64,000 nt of DNA from assembly GCA_954871525.1 (NCBI GenBank), contig OX940861.1, positions 37,089,201-37,153,200 on the forward strand, read 5' to 3'. Each line of letters begins with the position of its first letter. Position 1 is the first letter of the stretch. The notes below the pieces were generated by a model. The model had not been told where the DNA came from. It was given only the letters and a program-made list of their open reading frames with translations, and did not search any database. The translations under genes were made by a program, and so were the position numbers. This DNA comes from Parietaria judaica. Taxonomy: Eukaryota; Streptophyta; Magnoliopsida; Rosales; Urticaceae. Positions 1-11,661 of the stretch are shown piece by piece.

Positions 1-1
1 T

Positions 2-1464
2 CGCTTTTTTACCACCGACCTGTGGAGCGGTCCAAGTTTAAACGACTATATGAGTCTGACCGCCCATTACGTAGACGACGAGTGGAATCCATGTCAAAGG
101 CTTTTAAACCTATCGCCATTCGAGGGTCGTCATACCGGGCAATACATTGCCAAAAAATTAATTGCATTATTTAATGATTGGGGTTTACAAAACCGGGTAA
201 TTTCCATTACCTTAGACAATGCCGCAAACAACAACGCCGCGATTTTAATCTTGGAATCTAGTTTGCCCGGTTCGCCATTTAAAAATATTTTACATCAACG
301 TTGTGCTTGTCACATAATAAATTTAATTGCACGAACCGGCAAACATCAAATTGCTAACCATCTTGATAAAATACGCGGCATTGTTGATTGGATCCGGCAT
401 CCTCAAACCACCGGTAGGTGGAGAAATTTTTGTAAAGACCACAATCACCGCGCTAACAAGTTTGGTTTAGATAATAATACACGTTGGAACTCTACATATT
501 TAATGGTTTCAGTTGTTTGTAGACAGCGGCTGCCGTTAGACCACTTCCTCGGGATGGAACTCGAGCCACAGAACCGGATCACGGAGGCAGATTGGGAAAC
601 GGCCCAAAAATTTACCCAATTTCTTAAACCATTTTACGCTATTACACTAAATTTTTCAAACCAAAAAAGGCCCTCTTTAAACCACGGTCTTTCGGGTCTT
701 TACCAAATTACGTGTGCTTTCAAAGAATTTGAAAATGACCCTATTATTTCTCCCATTATTCCGGGGATGATTACAAAATACCAAACTTTCTGGGATCCAC
801 CCCCGTTTTCGTTTTGCTTCGGTGCTATACTTGATCCCCGTTTTTTGTTTACTTGGGGGGCAATGATGTTAGCCTGCGGGGAAAACCTCGGGGTGGATTA
901 CCAGAATTATATTAACGTTGTTAACGAAGCCTTTTTTGCATTGTACAGTGAATACGACGCCCGGTTCCCACAGTTCAACGCACAGGAAGAGCAAAGGACA
1001 GTGATGGAGAGCCCAACGAAGATGGGACTAGCGTTTAGCCGGAGACTCAGGCAACGGATAGATCGCGGGGAAGCAGGGGAATCCAGCACGGGACCGCCAC
1101 GGGCGGACATACCGGAGGGCGCAACGGCAGAAGTTAAGCGATACTACGGCCTACGGTTCGAGGACATTCAGGCGAGTTCGATGTCATAAAGTGGTGGAAG
1201 AATCAACGGGACAGATTCCCGATATTGGCGAGAATGGCGAGGGATATACTGTCCATCCCCATTTCAAGCGTTGCTTCAGAGAGCGCATTCAGTACGGCTC
1301 AGTACATCATAAACGACCGGAGGGCGTCAACCACCAACACACACGTCGAGCAAATAGTGGTGTTGAATGATTTGTTGTACCACAACCCGGTGATTGCCGA
1401 ACGGTCCGACCAAACCGAACTGGAGCTAATGACTGAAAGGTTTAACGCCTTGTATCCCGAGTGA
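2..1464 (+). pseudogene. hAT transposase, 5' end outside window, one frameshift
   Basis: This is an hAT-superfamily transposase of the RICESLEEPER/DAYSLEEPER type. The reading frame is open from base 2, so the N-terminal part (normally with a BED zinc finger) lies off the left edge. An early motif reads TTDLW, followed by the segment around YMSLTAHYVDDEW that is typical of the catalytic core. The first frame stops at 1187-1189. The hAT C-terminal dimerisation domain (WWKNQ, RFP, MARDILSIP, SVASESAFS) continues in a frame shifted by one base, from about 1178 to a stop at 1464. A single indel therefore separates core and dimerisation domain, and the copy is probably inactive. Family assignment is firm; activity loss is inferred from the frameshift. 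Confidence 0.88.
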
Positions 1465-2587
1465 CGCAATGTAACCGCCAATGATGTGCTCCTTCCTCTC
1501 TTGGTTTTATGTCCCTAAGGAGGGTTTTACAAGAGAGGTTTTAGTGAGGCATCTTGTAATATTTACACTGAATATTTACAGCTTTCTTCCACCTTATTGT
1601 AATATTCACAATGAATAATACAACTTTTTTTTTAAATATCTCGTCTTTTCGTATTTATTTATATGTTAAGTAAATTTGTTGAAATTATTAGTATGTTACA
1701 AACTAATATTTATTAACATATGTTATTTTTTTTAAAAATAAAAATCAATATTATTAATATGTTACAAAATAATTAACTTATATCAATATTATTAATATGT
1801 TAAAAATAAAAATCAATATTATTAATATAACAAACTTTAATATTAATTTTGAAAAAAATACATTGTAGATAACAAATTTAAATAATTAACTTACTTACAT
1901 ATAATTTTAAAATAATTAATAAAGTTTTAAAATTAAATTCGGGTAAAAAGTTAAAAAAAAATACATTTCAAGAAACCAGGTACTTTTGCCGTAAAAATAG
2001 CCTATAAAATCGCGAAAAATCGCGAACAACCACGACTCTCGGCGTCGCGACGAGTCGCGACCGGAACAGTCGTGATTTTTGGCGACTCGTCGCGACGCCG
2101 CGAGTCCCAGCTCCAGTTGGAAGCGTTTTGTCACTACACATGTATAATATAATATTAAAACACACTAATAAGCAATAACTATTAAGTTTTCATATAATAC
2201 ATGTATATTTTAGGATGTTGTATGATTACAAGATAAACAAAACCTGAAATTTAAAACAAGTCTATAAAAATTATATTTAGAACCATAAATACTTTCTTGC
2301 AATATATCTAGTGTTATTATATAAATATCGACTTGTATTGTCTAAGAGTTTTTATTTTTAATTCAACTTTAAATTATGAATATTTTCAAGTATATTTTTG
2401 AATTTTTAAATTTTATAAGATGTAATACGCAGCTTTAAAATAAAATAGATATTTCATACTAAAATTTAACAACAGCTAAAAAAAACACCTTGAAGACTTA
2501 AAGTATTACTAAATTTAATATTTATTTAACATAAGACGGAAAAAAAAAATCGCCCCCCCTACGGTGAAATCCTGGTTCTGCCACTTA
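1465..2587. other. AT-rich 3' flank of the hAT element with TE-end-like sequence
   Basis: No gene is seen here. The stretch follows the transposase and is strongly AT-rich, apart from a GC-rich palindrome at 2041-2099 listed separately. Its right edge (about 2550-2587) has a C-run followed by a sequence whose complement reads GTGGCAGAACCAGGATTT. Such motifs are common at the ends of plant hAT-like elements. NPC-related sequence starts immediately after it, so 2587 is probably an element boundary. The partner end was not found. Confidence 0.35.
2041..2099. repeat. GC-rich perfect inverted repeat (18-bp stem)
   Basis: Bases 2041-2058 (GGCGTCGCGACGAGTCGC) are perfectly complementary to 2082-2099, with a 23-nt spacer. 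The GC-rich stem stands out in an AT-rich background about 580 bp past the hAT stop codon. A subterminal repeat of the hAT element is the likeliest role, but this is an inference. Confidence 0.7.
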
Positions 2588-3165
2588 ATATCAGTATAAC
2601 TAGTTCGAACTAATTTTGTATTTTTTCAACAAAAAAAAAATCCTACTCTAATTATACCGTTATTTAATGTTATGAATTATCGTTGATGAAATTGGCAGTA
2701 GTACTGCGTGAACCATCTGGGCCCCATGCAACGTCGCAGTTCGAGCATTCCTCACTACCAGCTACAGTGGGCCGGAACATTCGAATCCGTCATTTTGAGC
2801 TGAACCACTCCCAGAACTGACTGTCCAGGTTCTTAATTATTTCCTCTCCAATATATAGACATGGTTTTTTTTTTAGGTAAATAGTTAATGTAATGATTTT
2901 TCAATGAACTATTATATCTCAATTCTCGGCTCCAATTTGTACAACATAAAGTTTATAATTTGATGAACCTAAAATGCTTTAAACAATAAAATTTAGATAT
3001 TAGACATTCAACAGACTTAATATTATTACTATTAATAGAATATTCATAATGTAAAAAATTTAGATTTTATTTCAGTTTCATGTCTATGAGGATATATACA
3101 GTTTGTGTCTAAGCACGTTAAATTGTATTAAATTTTATAAATAGGGAATTACGTGATTCATATTC
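2588..3165 (+). pseudogene. NPC phospholipase C paralogue fragment (exon 4 and part of intron 4)
   Basis: This stretch is closely similar to 32420-33060 of the intact NPC gene: the end of intron 3, exon 4 and part of intron 4. The exon 4 equivalent lies at about 2699-2828. It still encodes the [19 protein letters not shown] stretch but has lost about 48 bp in the middle, and its first codons are altered by a small insertion. The exon-end GTCCAG and following GT donor remain. Within the intron part, 2908-3047 is inverted relative to the intact gene. Similarity ends near 3165. Exons 1-3 and 5 are absent here, so this is a dead paralogue piece. Confidence 0.85.
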
Positions 3166-4166
3166 TGACAAAGAAAAAGTGTTAATATTATCCAATGATG
3201 TTAGCGAGATTTGTGAGTCATTAAGCTTGACTCAATCAGCCAAGATTATAGGAACTTGGACTGGACTAGGCTTAGTCGCTTGTCTTCACTTATTTGTTAT
3301 AGAGCTATTATTCTGCACTTTGTTATTTAGTGGTTATCTAGGGTTTCATTGCTTTCCTATCGCATATTGTAAATTAATTAACTCCAGTATTTTGTCTTTT
3401 CTCTCCAATATAATTCAGAGATTATATTTGTTAAGGTCGGATCCGGTCGGATCCCCTCAACCAATAGCAAAGCGACGTTCGAAGGAGCGACATGATTACG
3501 AGGCAAAGAGAGGGAGAAGTAGCGTCGACGGTATGAGCGAGGAGATGGCCACAATGTAGCGTCGACGGCACGAGCGAGGAGAGGGTTACAATGAAGCGTC
3601 GACGGCACAGGAGAGAGTCAAGGAGATTCTGGTGCGACGAGAGATGTTAACAGATGGGACAAGCATTTAATGCTTGGGCATGCTTCGATGGGACAAGCAT
3701 TTAATGCGGCCATGCCTAGCCGCACCTATCCACCTCGGGAGTAACCCCAGTCAGCTTAAACCACGCAAAAGGGGGGGGTGCACCAGAACTCTGCCAATCA
3801 TATGGGGGAATGGGCCGATGAGACTCCAATTTAGGTGGGAAGACTGGCCTGTTGGAGGGAAATAAAATCTATAAAAGGAAAGAAAGAACCCCATTAGAGG
3901 GAGTGGTGAGGTTCGGATAAAGGAGAGAAAAAAAGAGACAATACTTGTAAACTGATTAGTTACGATATTATCAATACCAAATCGCCATCTTTTCCTAGCT
4001 AATAAGCGGAAGGAACCGAGCTCTTTGTCTAAGAACAAGAGAAATCTTGTGACGGTTGAGTGTACAAAACGCCCTTAACAATATTCTCCCACTTTCTATT
4101 TATTTTACTCTTCATTCTTATTCTCCTTCGTCGATCTCAGATCGTCACAAAGTCACTACATATATA
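3166..4166. other. Unassigned repeat-like stretch, possible LTR remnant
   Basis: No confident gene. About 3525-3605 holds three imperfect copies of a CGTCGACGGCACGAGCGAGGAG-like unit. A direct repeat (GATGGGACAAGCATTTAATGC) occurs at about 3653 and 3689. A TATA-like CTATAAAAGG lies near 3870, followed by about 270 bp ending in GATCGTCACA. The layout (TGTTAACAG near 3646, TATA box, CA end near 4147) would fit a gypsy-type solo LTR, but no target duplication was found. Confidence 0.3.
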
Positions 4167-4170
4167 AGTA

Positions 4171-4310
4171 TAGGGAAACTTCAATAAGTATGCCCGAAAA
4201 AGTAAGTTTGAACGGAATTATACCCGATTTTAATAAATTTTAAAATTATTCCCGAAACCAATTTTAAGCCATGCCAGTTAACTTAACCCAATCTATTTTC
4301 CCTCTCCCAC
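4171..4310 (+). repeat. Left terminal inverted repeat of the MULE-like element
   Basis: This arm pairs with the complement of 11470-11612. The first 23 bases match exactly; the rest is similar with small indels, through to the shared TTAACCTAACCCA-like stretch. Confidence 0.75.
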
Positions 4311-4967
4311 TCACTCTCCTTCTCTGCGTCTCGAAGCTTCACCCGATAACTAAAGGAGCAGGGCAAGACTACGCTGCTCGGGACATGGACGCCAACAACC
4401 AGAAAAACGCATCAGGAAACAAACTGCTTCTGGATGTCGGTCCATGGCTGTCTCAGAAAATCAAGGTTTTATATCTTTATCTGCATTCATTAATTCACGC
4501 AATAAACTTTTGTAACAGACGCCTTTGTTGGTAATACGCACAAACGAAGGCATGGTAACACGGGTCCGAATCGGCACTGCGCATTTATATGAAATAGAGT
4601 ATTACATAGGTAGGGTTTTAGCAATTAGGGAGAGAGAGGTTTGGGTAGCAACATTTATAGTTCCATACCATATATATAATAGTAACTTTTATTTTCTTTT
4701 AAATAGACTTTGAAAGAAAAAAAAACAATCATTCTCGATTAAACCCTCTCTTTTTAAAGGGATTAATCAGAATTACACTTCCTTCTAATTCTTCTTTTCT
4801 TTAATTTTTTTTCTTCTTAAACAATTAATCAACTCCAGCTAAATTCAATTGGGCTTCCCACAATGTGCTTACCATCGGACCACTCCAAGCGCCCGAAAGT
4901 ATTCGAATTCGGGGCCGCCGAACCCGTCTACTTAAACGACACCGTATAGCTCTTCTTGTGCTTAAAC

Positions 4968-5211
4968 CCGAATCTCCGATGCAGAGAAACTACTGATGCC
5001 GGTTAAGATCCTGGAAGGAGAGGCAGCGGAGAACGCCAAACTCAGTGAGTTCCAACAAGAACTGATGCAGCTTGCGGCGGTCTTGAAAGGGCACGACTCG
5101 CTCACGAGCTTCCTGGACAACATCACCAAAGGCGTGACGGTCAAGGAGGGGAAATACTACATGGAAGACGCAGTGAAACGCTTCTTTGAAGCGGGTTTTA
5201 ATATGTTTTAA
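4968..5211 (+). pseudogene. Captured last-exon fragment of an NPC-type phospholipase C
   Basis: The frame includes [19 protein letters not shown], then a QLAAVLKG stretch and [16 protein letters not shown]. This is the C-terminal exon of a non-specific phospholipase C. The pattern ([13 protein letters not shown]) looks closer to the NPC2/NPC6 branch, as I remember it, than to the NPC3/4/5-type gene at 26515-33815, so it probably came from a different locus. The frame runs back to about 4968 and ends at a stop at 5209-5211, short of the usual C-terminus. No catalytic exons accompany it. It lies about 800 bp inside the left end of the MULE-like element, which suggests capture rather than local duplication. 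Confidence 0.75.
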
Positions 5212-5439
5212 TATGAATTGAGTTCATAATTAGTATGAATAATAATTTTGTTGTTTCTCTTTGGGTATTAGTGTAATATTGTGATTGACACAACTTTCTT
5301 CGGGTATTAATATGATTTTTGTCCGTATGTAGTCATTCTATCAAGTTTACCGTGAAATTCTTGAAGGCTCAAATAGGGACAAAAAGAGAAAGCTAAGGCA
5401 AAGGACAAAGTTTTCAATAAGTTTTGTGTTAAGTTTTTG

Positions 5440-7200
5440 CATTTAAAAAAAAAATCCATGTAGACACTTTTGGCTTACATTTAAACGGCTTTATTCTTCA
5501 AAGCATACGGTTTTTTTTTTTTAAAGAAAAAACAAATCTAGTTAGACACTTTTGGTCTATATTTAAACGGTTTCCTTCTTTAAATATAGACACTTTTCAT
5601 CTATATTTTAACGGTTTAAATGTAGGCAAAACGTGTTTAAATTGATTTTTTTAAAATAAAAATAAAAAACGTATTGTTTGAAGAACAAAACTGTTTAAAT
5701 GGATTTTATTTTTATTTATTTTATAAAAAAACATATGGTTTGAAGAACAAAACGGTTTAAATGTAGGCAAAAAGTGTTTAAATGGATTTTATTTTATTTT
5801 TTTTTTATAAAAAAAGAAACATATGGTTTGAAGAATAAAACTGTTTAAATGTAAGTAAAAAGTGTTTGAATTGATTTTTTTAAAATAAAAAAAAAACAAA
5901 TGGTTTGAAGAACAAAACTATTTAAATGTAGGCAAAAATGTTTAAATGTATTTTATTTTTTTTATAAAAAAAAACCTATGGTTTGAAGAACAAAACTTTT
6001 TAAATGTAGGCAAAAAAGTGTTTAAATTGATTTTATTTTTTTTATATATAAAAAAACCATATAGTTTGAAGAACAAAACTGTTGAAATGTAGGCAAAAAG
6101 TGTTTAAATGGATTTTATTTTTTTAGATAAAAAAAAACATATGGTTTGAAGAACAAAACTGTTTAAATGTAGGCAAAAATAATTTGAATGGATTTTATTT
6201 TTTTATATATATAAAAAAAAAACTCTATGGTTTGAAGAACAAAACTGTTTAAATGTAGGCAAAAAGTGTTTAAATGGATTTTATTTTTTTTTATATGGAA
6301 AAAAACTATGTTTGAAGAACAAAACTGTTTACATGTAGGCAAAAAGTGTTTAAATGGATTTTTTTATATATATATAAAAAAAAAAAACCTATGGTTTGAA
6401 GAACAAAACTGTTTAAATGTAGGCAAAAAGTGTTTAAATGGATTCTATTTTTTAAATAAAAAACGTATGGTTTGAAGAACAAAATTGTTTAAATGTAGGT
6501 AAAAAGTGTTTAAATTGATTTTGTTTTATTTTTTATAAAAAAAAAAACCTATTGTTTGAAGAACAAAACTGTTTAAATGTAGGCAAAAAGTGTTTAAATT
6601 GATTTTATTTTATATTTTATACAAAAAAAAAAAAACCTTATGGTTTAAGAACAAAACATTTTAAATGTAGGCAAAAAGTGTTTAAAAGGATTTTATTTTA
6701 TTTTTATATAAAAAAAAACATATAGTTTGAAGAACAATATTGTTTAAATGTAGGCAAAAAATGTTTAAATGGATTTTATTTTTTTATACATAAAAAAAAC
6801 CTATGGTTTGATGAACAAAACTGTTTAAATGTAGGCAAAAAGTGTTTAAATGAATTATATATATATAAAACCGTATGGTTTGAAGAACAAACCTATTTAA
6901 ATGTAGGAAAAAAGTGTTTAAATAGATTTAATTTTTTATATATAAAAAAATCATGTGGTTTGAAGAACAAAACTGTTTAAATGTAGGCAAAAACTGTTTT
7001 TATGGATTTTATGGGTTAGAAGAACAAAACCGTATGGGTTTAAAATAAATTGAATATTGTCATACGTGATATTTTGAAAATAGTCATACATAATATTTTC
7101 TTGAAATTGAAAAATAAAACTATTGAAATTGAAGAACAAAACTGTTTAAATTGAAGAACAAAACTGTTTAAATGTATAACAAAAGTGTCCAAATTGATTT
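5440..7200. repeat. Minisatellite, about 20 units of 70-85 bp
   Basis: About twenty diverged tandem units share a core like GTTTGAAGAACAAAACTGTT, followed by TAAATGTAGGCAAAAAGTG and an A/T-rich spacer of variable length. Spacing between cores is mostly 70-85 bp. The array starts as degenerate copies near 5440 and decays again after about 7150. Short apparent reading frames inside it are products of the repeat, not genes. Confidence 0.9.
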
Positions 7201-7484
7201 TTTTTTTTAAATTCATTTTTTCCTATTTTCTTGTGTTTTAACTAAGGAATTTCAAATTCAAAAGTGTTTAACTGAAAAACAAAATTGTTTAAACGGATTA
7301 GACGCAATTTGTAAAAACGACGCAGCACAACATAAGTATTATAAACTTTTCTTGCACAAACATTGACAAAAGAAGATAAATCATTCGATAGAAAAAAAAG
7401 CAATAACAAGAATCTATTTAATAATATAACTAATCTAAGACAATTAACTCAAAGTAATCAATGTGCAACAGCTATGAAGCTGCA

Positions 7485-10400
7485 TTAAAAATAGAAATTA
7501 TTCATCATATTAGCGAGATTTAGTTCCTTAAAAATGGGGCGATACTGGTGTTGGGAATCACGTCTCGGATTCCGTGTAAATTATCACGAATTGTACCTCC
7601 GAACCGTCCGGGTAACATTTAAAAAATTATTTTAAAGCAGAAAAACTTGTTATCCGTTCAACGGTCCGGATATCAGGTAATAACCATATGACAAGATCTG
7701 ATAAGTATTATGTAATTTAATATTCATAAATCATTATTAATAATATATTCATTATAGGAAATAAATAGAAAACAGTAAATAGTTGCATTTATTAACCCAA
7801 TGCATAAGGTCGTACCTTTAATGACGACTTCCGGCTGCGCGTTCTGAATCGGGCAAGGATCCGCCGGTGCTGAGGGAAACTCCCGTGATCTTTCGGGATA
7901 TTCTCCTGGATTCCTCGTACCGAAGCGTGGGCTTCGCCGGCAGGACTCCGTCGCAAAATTTAAACTAATGGTTCTTTTTAAGCTTCCGGAGAACTACGTC
8001 TCTTAAGCCAAACCAGAAAGAGAGATCAGATAGAAAATTCGCAGGCCCTGAGGGAGAGGGAGAGTTCGAATTTTTCTCTGGGGAGAGGTGTGAAAAATGT
8101 GTAGAATGAGCCTCCTATTTATAGGCTCAGAGTGTAACCGAATTAGAGAAATTCCCTCCCTAATTTTCGCATTCTATATATTAAATATAATTAATTATTT
8201 CAATCCAATGGTCTAGATTTAATCTTATCTAAATCCAATCGATATAATTAATTAGGGATTTAATTAAATAAGAAGGATTTGGATAAAATCAAAAATCCAA
8301 TCTTATCTTCTTATCTTTATAAAATTCGAATTATATATATATATATATATATATATTAAAATTCGAATTAATATTATCTAGATCCCACGGTTGAGATAAA
8401 TCTTTAAACCGATCTAATGGATCAAATTAGTTTAGGATAAAATCAAATATTAAAAGATTTAATAAAAACAAATTCGAATTTATCCAAAACCTATAATTCG
8501 AAAAGTAATATAAATATATATAATTAATTAATTTCTAATCCGACGGTAAATATTAAATCTTCGACCGATCTAACAGATATAATTAATTAATCAAATTCGA
8601 AAATCAAACCTTGGTCACCAAGTTATTAATTTCGAATTCATCAATATCCTAATCCAACGGTAGATATTAAATCATAACTGATCCAATTGATTAAATTGAT
8701 TTTAGGGTTTTTCACAAATACCAAAACATTTGGTACTTTTGTCGCAATTATGGAAAGAACAAAGTCTATCCATTCGATTGTGTATGGTTCCACATTCCAA
8801 GGCCCAATTCGATCTCTACACTTATAATATATATAAAAATATATTATTTACATATTAATATAAATCTATTAATTATTGATTAATTATTAATAATATATTA
8901 ATAATTAAATTATATTAATATTCTCTGATCTCAATATCACACATTTAAATGTCATGGTGACACACCATCATTTAAATTCGTGACATGTGATTTAATTTCA
9001 TAGTTTACCGAAACGATCACAAACTTAGAAATTCTCTAAATCACAAACCGTACGTCGAAACGATTCGGTTCCAAAAGCAAAGTTGCTTAGAATTTAATTT
9101 CCAACAACTTTTATGTTGACAGAAAATACAAATTCTACTTTATTTTGTCAGTTAATTTCGCTTACCAAGATATGGTACTTTTGCCAGGCTACTGATAAAA
9201 CTATCTGATGTCTGTCACAGACTTCAGTTTTATGAGTCTTGCCAAATGATCTGAAAAAAAATTCAAATGTTTTTATCACGTACGTATCATCCGTTACGGA
9301 GCTATCCTGGGGACCATGGACCCATATCACTTAAGCTCCAACGAACTGCTAGGGTGTTCGTCAAACCTCGGTGTTATTCCCCTATAAACCCGAGGCTGCA
9401 CTCTTTAGTGATACAGTATATTATTCCCTTAATTACAGTAGGGTGTCCATTGATACAATCAAATTCGGGTTATTGATCTCTCACTTGATGATCCACACAC
9501 GAGCAGGCGGTTTCTACCGTTATGCCCCTCATTGCATTTTCATCCTTGACTCAGTCAGCAATATTATGAGTAACCCACTTATGGTTTGATTCATAAGTTG
9601 CGCACGGGTACCTCTCACTTCTCACCACCGACAATCAAGGGAATCATCATGACTCTAAGGAGAGCTGTGTGATGCCCATGTCTATGACCAAGCTACCCTT
9701 ACTGCTGACTATCATGTTCCCAAAATAATAGTGTTGGGAACAACGGTAATATATTGTGTTCTTTAACGGTTAAATCAAAGAACAATCAAGCCAGCAGCTT
9801 AGACTCAAGATCACTCAGAGCTTAGATCGAATATCCATTTGATCATCTACTAGTGACTTAACTCCAAGTTATTAGTGACGGTCTTATATGATAACTTCCG
9901 GAGTTTAAGTCAGGTCCAGTCCAGTATGAAGACACTTCATACTTAATGCACTTCTAGTGAGTGTGACACACACAAAATCCAGAATAGGATTGTCACTTAG
10001 TCACATTAATGACCTTATACGATTAATGGGCTCCCACCCAGTTAATCAGGTCACGGACATTTCAAGTTCATTTATTATGATTATTAATTCTTCTTCATAT
10101 TGACTCTGTTGTGATAATAATACATAATTGCATCCTTTATGAACTAAGGATCAAACATTCTATTTTACTCTACCAGAAACTATAATAAGATTATCATAAT
10201 AAGCATCATCTTTATTCAACAACTTGTCATAATCTTTTACAAATGGATAAAATATCTTGTTTAAGGACACACATGTCCAACAACTGGGACCATCGAGAAT
10301 GAGCAATTTGGCCAATGAGCGATTTGGCCAAATCGCCTGTGTTTTCTTCCATTTTTTTAAGGCACTCGTCCATTCTAGCAAGCATATCGACAAAGATACC

Positions 10401-10549
10401 ATGAAGGAGCCGAATCTCCTTAAGGAAGGCATGATCTCTATTGATTCTTCCGTCCAAACTCACGTGAACTTCACCCTTCGAACCCGTTTTCTGGATCACC
10501 ACAGTGCAAAACGAAGTGAAATCAAGAACATCGGTCGCTAAACCCGAAC
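7485..10549 (-). pseudogene. Unknown reading frame interrupted by a solo LTR
   Basis: A minus-strand frame runs from about 10549 to 10283 and includes GEVHVSLDGRINRDHAFLKE, then HGIFVDMLARMDECLKKMEE and DLAKSLIGQIAHSRWSQ. If the solo LTR (7549-10282) and one ACTGG repeat are removed, the frame continues without a break as YRPIFKELNLANMMNNFYF to a stop at 7485. Before the LTR inserted this was therefore one continuous coding stretch of roughly 110 codons. I do not recognise the family. A captured host gene fragment inside the MULE-like element is the likeliest explanation. Confidence 0.5.
7549..10282 (-). mobile_element. Solo LTR (Copia-like, ~2.7 kb), target duplication ACTGG
   Basis: The element starts TGTTGGGAATC at 7549 and ends ATGTCCAACA at 10282. 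It is flanked on both sides by ACTGG (7544-7548 and 10283-10287), a perfect 5-bp duplication. Read on the minus strand it begins TGTTGGACATG, has a TATA-like CCTATAAATAGGAGG (plus-strand bases about 8111-8125), and ends CCCAACA. Long stretches match the LTRs at 56025-58196 and 61591-63806, including a shared CCCAAAATAA-type block. No internal retrotransposon region is present, so recombination between two LTRs is inferred. A Copia (Angela/TAR-like) origin is a guess from the LTR start and length. Confidence 0.85.
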
Positions 10550-11469
10550 CTCAGGAACGGCCTCTGCTTCTCCTTGTTCATGGTCGCCCGAACCTCGGGA
10601 TCGGCCTCGCCAAGCCCGTGGTCCACAAAGCTCAATCCTTTACTTTCTATTAAAACAAACACCAACAAGAATACAAAAAAAAAAAAAAAAAAAACACTCG
10701 GAACACACCAAAGCACACAGCTTTGTCACAGGAATGAAACCAGCTGCGTCGGAGAAATACAATTGCCATTAACTTTTGCTAACTGCACGACCAAAATTGT
10801 TACGTATAATCTTGTTCATCATAGCCATTTAATTTCTATCACCAACTATGAAGAAACTTGTAAGGATTATAGAACATAATAAAATGACAAAGGAATAAGA
10901 TCGATCAAAATGCCATAACCAATCAAACTATCTGATTCAGGTCTTTCATTAATTATGTAGAGTTCATACTCTCGAACCACAACTAAATTCACCAAAAATT
11001 CATCGAGACCAATCTTTGAAACACCAAAACGAAGACACCTGAGAAGAAGGACGAACAATTTTTAAAGACAAACCCGAGGTCTCTGATTCACCAATAGAGA
11101 GAGAAACCAAACAAACCAGAGAGACACATTAATCGAGATCAATCAAACCCTAAGCTAAAAAGAAAACGGATGTCTTACCTGGATTTCAAAGTCAGTAGAT
11201 GCGGGTCGAAGACTGGGCGAGGGCGTGGGTTTCGTCGTAAGCTGGGTCTCTCATCCGTCGGAAGCTGGGAGAGAGCGTGGGTTTCGTCGAGCCTTGGGTC
11301 AGAGGGAGCAGAGAGAGAAAAGGCGACCCACTTCGTCCTGCGAGATCGTGGGTGTCGTCGGAGGAAGCAGGGCATGAGTTTCGTGGGCGTCCGATCGCCT
11401 TCATCGAGCTCAAATTTTTTAGCTTCTTTTTTTTTCGAAGTTGTGAGGGCGTGGGAGGGAAAGAGAAGG

Positions 11470-11612
11470 GGGGGGGAGTTTAAGGGCTGGGTTAGGTTAA
11501 CCATTGGTATGAGTTAAAATTGGGTTTGGGGAATATTTTTCTAATATATTAAAACTGGGAATAAAATCGTTCAAACATACTTTTCCGAGCATACTTATTG
11601 AAGTTTCCCTAA
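11470..11612 (-). repeat. Right terminal inverted repeat of the MULE-like element
   Basis: Read on the minus strand it starts TAGGGAAACTTCAATAAGTA and follows the left arm (4171-4310) for about 140 bp with scattered differences. Confidence 0.75.

Positions 11613-11616
<4 letters not shown>

Positions 11617-11657
<41 letters not shown>
11617..11657. repeat. (AT)n microsatellite
   Basis: An uninterrupted AT run of about 40 bp directly beyond the right end of the MULE-like element. Confidence 0.95.

Positions 11658-11661
<4 letters not shown>

Larger units (their letters stand above)
4167..11613. mobile_element. MULE-like element with long inverted ends and captured gene pieces
   Basis: The two ends are inverted repeats of about 140 bp: 4171 onward reads TAGGGAAACTTCAATAAGTA, and the complement of 11612 backward begins with the same 20 bases. 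TACATATATA flanks both ends (4157-4166 and 11614-11623), a candidate 10-bp target duplication, although an AT microsatellite on the right weakens it. No transposase is recognised. The cargo is an NPC-like exon (4968-5211), a minisatellite (about 5440-7200), and an unknown minus-strand frame split by a solo LTR (7549-10282). Near the right end there is GC-rich sequence with direct repeats of GCGTGGGTTTCGTCG. Long inverted ends, a 9-11 bp duplication and host gene fragments are the hallmarks of Pack-MULEs; that class is inferred here. Confidence 0.7.

Noticed and set aside
3179..3559. 126-codon plus-strand frame after the NPC fragment
   Set aside because: No usable ATG at its start, no recognisable domain, and it ends in a short tandem repeat (CGTCGACGG units).
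4996..5211. Reading 4968-5211 as the missing exon 5 of the neighbouring NPC fragment
   Set aside because: Its sequence differs strongly from exon 5 of the intact NPC gene and looks like another NPC branch. It also lies inside the inverted ends of the MULE-like element.
6266..6475. Short reading frame inside the minisatellite
   Set aside because: It is a product of the tandem unit (repeated FEEQNC.NVGKKCLNGF), with no independent coding evidence.
11175..11504. Overlapping frames on both strands in GC-rich sequence near the right MULE end
   Set aside because: Direct repeats and high GC explain them. No recognisable domain; treated as element sequence.
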